Assembly: GCF_001651875.1 (NCBI RefSeq)
Contig: NZ_LNQB01000089.1
Coordinates: forward strand, 24,928 to 88,927
Reading direction: 5' to 3'
Length of the DNA stretch: 64,000 nucleotides
DNA from: Sinorhizobium saheli
GTDB lineage: Bacteria; Pseudomonadota; Alphaproteobacteria; Rhizobiales; Rhizobiaceae
The first letter of the stretch is position 1, and every line of letters starts with the position of its first letter. The notes under the pieces are model-generated. The model had not been told where the DNA came from and made no database searches. It worked only from the letters and a program-made list of their open reading frames with translations. Made by a program: the position numbers and the translations under genes. Positions 60,601-64,000 of the stretch are shown here, in pieces.

Positions 60601-60965
60601 TGTTTTTCCACGAAATCGCGCACCAGCGCGATGTTCTGCTCGGCCGTCAGTTCCAGCGGCAGGGCGATGGTCAGGTCCTTGGCGAGCTGCGCGTCGGCGC
60701 GTTTCTCGAAGGCCTCGACCTTGTTCCAGAAGGCTTCAGACGCGCCGGCAATCGAGCGGTCGGCGATCAGTTTCCGCGCCCAGTCCGGCGCACCTTCGGG
60801 AATGCGAAACTCCTCATGCAGCAGGCCTTCTTTCCGGGTGTAGTCGATGGTGCGGGCCTCGCGCTCATAGTCCATGCGGGCGCAGTGCCGGTAGGCCGCC
60901 GACAGCACGGCGCTGCGGCCGTCGCCGCGGCTGACGATGCTGACGGAGAAATGGGGGATGGCCAC
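57606..60965 (-). CDS. traA: Conjugative relaxase/helicase TraA
   Basis: 1119 residues from a GTG at 60965 ([20 protein letters not shown]); the frame runs upstream to 61370 through oriT and the tra box, which argues against that longer start. An N-terminal MobA/MobL relaxase domain ([10 protein letters not shown], later [11 protein letters not shown] with the metal His motif NPHIHLMT) nicks oriT. A TraI-type helicase domain follows with Walker [21 protein letters not shown] and Walker [11 protein letters not shown], then [16 protein letters not shown]. It is the first gene of traAFBH. Confidence 0.95.
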   Translation of the reverse strand: MAIPHFSVSIVSRGDGRSAVLSAAYRHCARMDYEREARTIDYTRKEGLLHEEFRIPEGAPDWARKLIADRSIAGASEAFWNKVEAFEKRADAQLAKDLTIALPLELTAEQNIALVRDFVEKHVLAKGMVADWVYHDNGSSSGADAFGSPHDENRIGARNPHIHLMTTLRPLTEEGFGAKKVAVLGEDGRPLKTKMGRMIYEPWAGGTAEFNVLRDGWFERQNHHLALNGVSLRVDGRSYEKQGIELVPTIHLGVGAKAIERKAKIQRTRPELERLELNEIRRAENARRILRRPEIVLDLVTREKSVFDERDVAKVLHRYVDDPGLFRQLLARIIQSPDTLRLQRDTIAFSNGENVPARYTTRALIRLEAEMASSAVWLSGRSSHGVRKEMLEATFARHRHLSEEQKTAIEHVAGPARIAAVVGRAGAGKTTMMKAAREAWETAGYRVVGGALAGKAAEGLEKEAGIQSRTLASWELRWKGGRDVLDAKTVFVMDEAGMVASRQMAGFVVAIARAGAKLVLVGDPEQLQPIEAGAAFRAIADRIGYAELETIYRQREHWMRKASLDLARGNVGQALAAYRTEGRVLGSELKAEAIDNLIADWDRNYDRSRTTLILAHLRRDVRMLNDMARAKLVGRGIVGEGESFRTAEGMRNFAAGDQIVFLKNEGSLGVKNGMLGKVVEAAQNRIVAEIGEGEHRRQVAVESRFYNNLDHGYATTIHKSQGATVDRVKVLASLSLDRHLTYVALTRHREDLQLYYGRQSFAFNGGLEQVLSRRNAKETTLDYAHGLLYRDALRFAESRGLHIVQVARTLMRDRLDWTLRQSSKLADLAARLRAVGERLGLRQSPLTQTSKETRPMVAGITQFTTTPDERVAQKLDADPALKKQWEEVSARFRYVFADPEAAFRAMNFDAVIADKDMARRALEKLALESASIGALKGKRGVLASRTEKEARRIAEVNLPALKRDLERYLAMRESAVQRLEANEKALRHRVSIDIPALSPAALTVLERVRDAIDRNDLPTALGFAISNRETKLEIDRFNQAVTERFGERSLLTNAAREPSGKLFDKLAEGMKPEEKERLKEAWPVMRTAQQLAAHERTVMSLKQTEDLALSQRQTPVLKQ

Positions 60966-61029
60966 GGCGACAAAGCTCCAGATCGTTGAACGATGTTCGT
61001 CGGGAGCGGCGGCCCAACCCTGGCCTTTT

Positions 61030-61090
61030 GGCAGGGCGCTAGAGCAACACGTCGCATCAGCGACGTATAATTGCGCCCTTGGATCCGCTC
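61030..61090. other. Origin of transfer (oriT)
   Basis: Between traA and traC lies an inverted repeat acgtcgc / gcgacgt (61049-61066), followed by ataattgcgcccttgg. The latter matches the nic-site core of the RSF1010/Ti-plasmid oriT family. Position and polarity are as in Ti and rhizobial plasmids. Confidence 0.85.
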
Positions 61091-61133
61091 TCGTCGAGCG
61101 GCGGGATGATGGCCCAAAGTGTCGGCCTTGCCG

Positions 61134-61151
61134 ACGTGCAGATTTGCACCT
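61134..61151. promoter_or_regulatory. tra box between traA and traC
   Basis: acgtgcagatttgcacct contains the near-perfect dyad GTGCA-GATT-TGCAC, matching the TraR-binding tra box of Ti plasmids. It can serve both traAFBH and traCDG, as known there. Confidence 0.8.
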
Positions 61152-61227
61152 TTCCCTGAACAGGCATCCGGAGGAGTCTTGGCACCGTGAGCGAAGCGCC
61201 CAGGACCAACAGGAGATGCGACCTAAA

Positions 61228-61524
61228 ATGAAGAAGCCGTCATCGAGGATCAGGGAAGAGATCGCCCGGCTGCAGGAGCAGTTGAAGCAGGCCGAGACAC
61301 GCGAGGCCGAACGCATCGGCCGGATCGCGCTCAAGGCTGGTCTCGGCGAAATCGAGATCGAGGAATCCAAGCTTCAGGGCGCCTTTGAGGAACTTGCCAC
61401 GCGCTTTCGCGGAGGCAAAGGACAGGCGACCGGAAGGAAGAGCACGACCGACGCCAGGACCGGCAGCGAGACGTCCTCGGCGCTCGCGCCTGGCGCGGCT
61501 GAGGGCGGCATTGGCGAGGCTTGA
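61228..61524 (+). CDS. traC: Conjugal transfer protein TraC
   Basis: 98 residues from the ATG at 61228 ([20 protein letters not shown]), with AGGAG about 13 bp upstream; an ATG at 61216 is too close to that site. The N-terminal half is a predicted coiled coil. TraC is an accessory relaxosome protein of the traCDG operon divergent from traA. Confidence 0.88.
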   Translation: MKKPSSRIREEIARLQEQLKQAETREAERIGRIALKAGLGEIEIEESKLQGAFEELATRFRGGKGQATGRKSTTDARTGSETSSALAPGAAEGGIGEA

Positions 61525-61528
61525 GCGG

Positions 61529-61744
61529 ATGGCGAGGACTATGTCGAACGATGCCCGCAAGAAGGACACCCGCGAAAAAATCGAGCTCGGTGGCCTGATC
61601 GTCAAGGCAGGGCTGCGCTACGAAAAACGCGCGCTGCTGCTCGGCCTGCTGATCGAGGCGGCGGGCCGGCTCAAAGGCGACGAGGCGGAGCGATCGCGGC
61701 TGACGGCAATCGGCACGGAGGCGTTCGGCCGTGACAGTAAATAG
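61529..61744 (+). CDS. traD: Conjugal transfer protein TraD
   Basis: 71 residues from the ATG at 61529, or 67 from ATG 61541 ([20 protein letters not shown]). The sequence [20 protein letters not shown] is typical of rhizobial TraD. It lies 4 bp after traC and overlaps the traG start. It is a small accessory protein. Confidence 0.88.
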   Translation: MARTMSNDARKKDTREKIELGGLIVKAGLRYEKRALLLGLLIEAAGRLKGDEAERSRLTAIGTEAFGRDSK

Positions 61745-63680
61745 GCTCCTGCTTGCGCTCATGCCGGCGGCGATCATGGTCGCGGCCATGGTCTCAATGA
61801 CGGGCATCGAACAATCGCTGGCAGCGTTCGGCAAGACCGCTGCGGCGAAGCTGATGCTCGGGCGGGTCGGTTTTGCCCTGCCCTATGCCGCTGCGGCCGT
61901 GATCGGCGTCATCGCCTTGTTCGCCGCCGCCGGCGCGGTGAACATCAAGGCAGCCGGCATGAGCGTGATCGCCGGCGCCATGCTCGTCTGCTTGACAGCC
62001 ATCGCGCGTGAGGCATCGCGTCTCCACGCGCTTGCAGACCAGGTGCCCCAGGGCAAATCGGTCCTGGCCTATGCCGACCCTTCGACCGTGCTCGGCGGCT
62101 CTGCCGCGCTTTTCGCCGGCATCTTCGCGCTCCGCGTCGCTATAAAGGGCAACGCGGCATTTGCCAGACCTGTCCCCCGTCGCATCACCGGCAAGCGCGC
62201 CATCCACGGCGAGAGCGACTGGATGGCGATGAAGGGCGCGGCAAAACTCTTTCCCGAGAACGGCGGCATCGTCATCGGCGAGCGCTATCGCGTCGACCAC
62301 GACAGTGTCGCCGGCATCGCGTTCGGGTCCGATGAGCCCGACACGTGGGGCGCCGGCGGGCGCTCTCCCCTGCTCTGCTTCGATGCCTCATTCGGCTCAA
62401 CGCATGGCGTCGTCTTTGCCGGCTCCGGCGGCTTCAAGACGACCTCGGTGACGGTCCCGACCGCGCTCAAATGGGGCGGAGGCCTTGTCGTTCTCGATCC
62501 GTCGAGCGAGGTGGCGCCGATGGTGATCGACCACCGCCGCAAGGCGGGACGAAAGGTCATCATCCTCGATCCGGCAAATCCGGATACGGGCTTCAATGCG
62601 CTCGACTGGATCGGGCGGTTCGGAGCGAGCCGGGAAGAGGATATCGTCGCCGTCGCCACCTGGGTGATGACCGACAACCCGCGTATGGCGGCCGCGCGCG
62701 ACGACTTCTTCCGGGCCTCGGCCATGCAGCTGCTCGTCGCTCTGATTGCCGATGTCTGCCTCTCGGGCCACACCGACGAAAAGGATCAGACACTGCGGCA
62801 GGTGCGCGCCAATCTCGCCGAGCCGGAGCCGAAGCTGCGCGAGCGCCTGACCCGCATTCACAGCCAGTCGAATTCGGATTTCGTCAAGGAGAATGTCTCG
62901 CCCTTCATCGCCATGACGCCGGAGACCTTTTCCGGCGTCTATGCCAATGCGGTCAAGGAGACCCATTGGCTCTCCTATCCGAACTATGCGGCGCTCGTCT
63001 CGGGCGACACGTTTGCCACTGACGATCTCGCTGGTGGTGACAACGACCTCTTCATCGCCCTCGATCTGAAGGTGCTGGAAGCGCATCCTGGCCTTGCCCG
63101 CGTCGTGATCGGCTCGTTCCTGAACGCGGTCTACAATCGCAAGGGCGAGATGAAGGGCCGTGCGCTGTTCCTTCTCGATGAGGTGGCGCGGCTCGGCTAT
63201 ATGCGCATTTTGGAGACCGCGCGCGACGCCGGGCGCAAATACGGCATCACGCTGACGCTGATCTTCCAGTCGCTCGGCCAGATGCGCGAGACCTATGGCG
63301 GCCGCGACGCCGCCTCGAAATGGTTCGAGTCCGCCTCCTGGATCAGCTTCAGCGCCATCAACGATCCTGATACGGCGGAATATGTTTCGAGGCGTTGCGG
63401 CGAAACGACGGTGGAGGTCAATCAGCTGAGCCGCTCGACCCAATCCTCCGGCTCATCTCGGACGCGCTCCAAGCAGCTCGTCAGCCGGCGTCTCATCCTG
63501 CCACACGAGGTCATGCGCATGCGGGCCGACGAGCAGATCGTCTTCACACCAGGCAATCCGCCGCTCCGGTGCGGGCGCGCCATCTGGTTCCGGCGAGAGG
63601 ATATGAGGACCTGCGTCAAGCCGAACGCCTTCCAAAGCGTCGCCAAGACAGCTGAGGCGAGCAAAGAGGCTCAGCCCTGA
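61731..63680 (+). CDS. traG: Conjugal coupling protein TraG (VirD4-type)
   Basis: 649 residues. N-terminal membrane segments lie within residues 1-75 and near 105-125. The cytoplasmic ATPase has Walker [14 protein letters not shown] (a degenerate P-loop, as in rhizobial TraG) and Walker [13 protein letters not shown]. It brings the relaxosome to the mating channel. It overlaps traD by 14 bp. Confidence 0.95.
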   Translation: MTVNRLLLALMPAAIMVAAMVSMTGIEQSLAAFGKTAAAKLMLGRVGFALPYAAAAVIGVIALFAAAGAVNIKAAGMSVIAGAMLVCLTAIAREASRLHALADQVPQGKSVLAYADPSTVLGGSAALFAGIFALRVAIKGNAAFARPVPRRITGKRAIHGESDWMAMKGAAKLFPENGGIVIGERYRVDHDSVAGIAFGSDEPDTWGAGGRSPLLCFDASFGSTHGVVFAGSGGFKTTSVTVPTALKWGGGLVVLDPSSEVAPMVIDHRRKAGRKVIILDPANPDTGFNALDWIGRFGASREEDIVAVATWVMTDNPRMAAARDDFFRASAMQLLVALIADVCLSGHTDEKDQTLRQVRANLAEPEPKLRERLTRIHSQSNSDFVKENVSPFIAMTPETFSGVYANAVKETHWLSYPNYAALVSGDTFATDDLAGGDNDLFIALDLKVLEAHPGLARVVIGSFLNAVYNRKGEMKGRALFLLDEVARLGYMRILETARDAGRKYGITLTLIFQSLGQMRETYGGRDAASKWFESASWISFSAINDPDTAEYVSRRCGETTVEVNQLSRSTQSSGSSRTRSKQLVSRRLILPHEVMRMRADEQIVFTPGNPPLRCGRAIWFRREDMRTCVKPNAFQSVAKTAEASKEAQP

Positions 63681-63904
63681 TGCTGTTCTTCCGGAACATC
63701 AGCAAGCAGCCCGTCATAGACTTCGAGCAATGCATTGGTGATCGCCTGGCCGAGCGCGTTCCCCGCGACGCGGACATCGTCCTCCGTGCCGTCGCGCGCC
63801 GCCTTGGCGAGCTCGAAACCTTGCTCACCGACGATCTGCTTGGCGACTTCGATCGCCCAGAGGCCGAAGTCACCACGGTTTCCAATCTGAATCGTGTCTT
63901 CCAT
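63671..63904 (-). CDS. Conserved small protein convergent with traG
   Basis: 77 acidic residues (MEDTIQIGNRGDFGLWAIEV start) with no recognised domain. It is convergent with traG, overlapping by 10 bp. Small ORFs in this position are common on rhizobial plasmids. Function is unknown. Confidence 0.6.
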   Translation of the reverse strand: MEDTIQIGNRGDFGLWAIEVAKQIVGEQGFELAKAARDGTEDDVRVAGNALGQAITNALLEVYDGLLADVPEEQHQG

Positions 63905-64000
63905 ATTGATCCCTCAATTGTCCGTGCCGCGCCTTTACCAGCTTTGTCGACACGAAGGCCAGTGCATGAGCGGCTGGACGACCGGGCGGAGCAAAACCTT

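Noticed and set aside
60966-61370. N-terminal extension of TraA
   Set aside because: The open frame crosses oriT and the tra box; the relaxase domain begins at the GTG at 60965.

Overview
The window is part of the symbiotic replicon of a fast-growing rhizobium, most likely a pSym-type plasmid of the Rhizobium/Sinorhizobium (Ensifer) group. It carries nitrogenase genes, a NodD regulator, Nod-factor fucosylation genes and a TraR/TraM-controlled conjugation region of Agrobacterium/rhizobial plasmid type. It is also littered with intact and decayed insertion sequences. The SDR/luciferase-like gene pair at the left end resembles y4vI/y4vJ of the NGR234 symbiotic plasmid (from memory, not searched). 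No chromosomal housekeeping genes, rRNA or tRNA were recognised.

Layout. 1-2.8 kb: a two-domain SDR (5' end outside the window) and a luciferase-like monooxygenase. 2.8-9 kb: an IS graveyard. An ISNCY-type element lies directly beside an IS701-type element that has a CTAG target duplication. They are followed by IS5, ISL3 and integrase-type fragments around a piece of an AceE-like E1 gene. 9.2-13.5 kb (minus strand): a type I secretion fusion protein and ATPase plus a small RTX calcium-binding protein resembling NodO. 13.6-14.3 kb: an NTF2-like protein. 14.3-15.6 kb: an IS21 remnant. 15.6-23.9 kb: a nifH promoter (NifA site plus -24/-12) and nifHDKENX with a DUF269 gene. 24.6-28.9 kb: a second nifH-type promoter over a collapsed nifH'-'DUF269 remnant, then fdxB, a small SyrA/ExoX-like gene, a second DUF269 gene, a second SyrA/ExoX-like gene and a flavin-dependent halogenase, all on the plus strand.

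28.9-33.5 kb: nodD, a second LysR regulator with a nod box upstream, transposase debris, and a flavin reductase that could serve the halogenase or the monooxygenase. 33.6-36.2 kb: an intact IS21-family element. 36.5-39 kb: a decayed peptide-binding protein gene with a nod box, and an IS66 remnant. 39.1-45.9 kb: the GDP-fucose/fucosyl-transfer block, nodZ-noeL-nolK (minus, behind a clear nod box), noeK (minus) and noeJ (plus). These make GDP-mannose, then GDP-L-fucose, and transfer fucose to the Nod factor. 46.3-47.6 kb: a Tn3-family transposase remnant.

47.9-53.8 kb: three UPF0262 paralogues, an AraC regulator with a degenerate partial copy nearby, a terminator-ended small RNA candidate and an MFS exporter. 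53.9-64 kb: traR, traM, traH, traB, traF, traA, oriT with a tra box, traC, traD, traG and a small conserved ORF. No traI, trb or intact repABC genes are in the window.

The most interesting unit is the second nif-type promoter. It appears to arise from a duplication that deleted nifDKENX, leaving fdxB and a halogenase-ending gene string under probable NifA control. This suggests a halogenated symbiotic metabolite, but that is inference.
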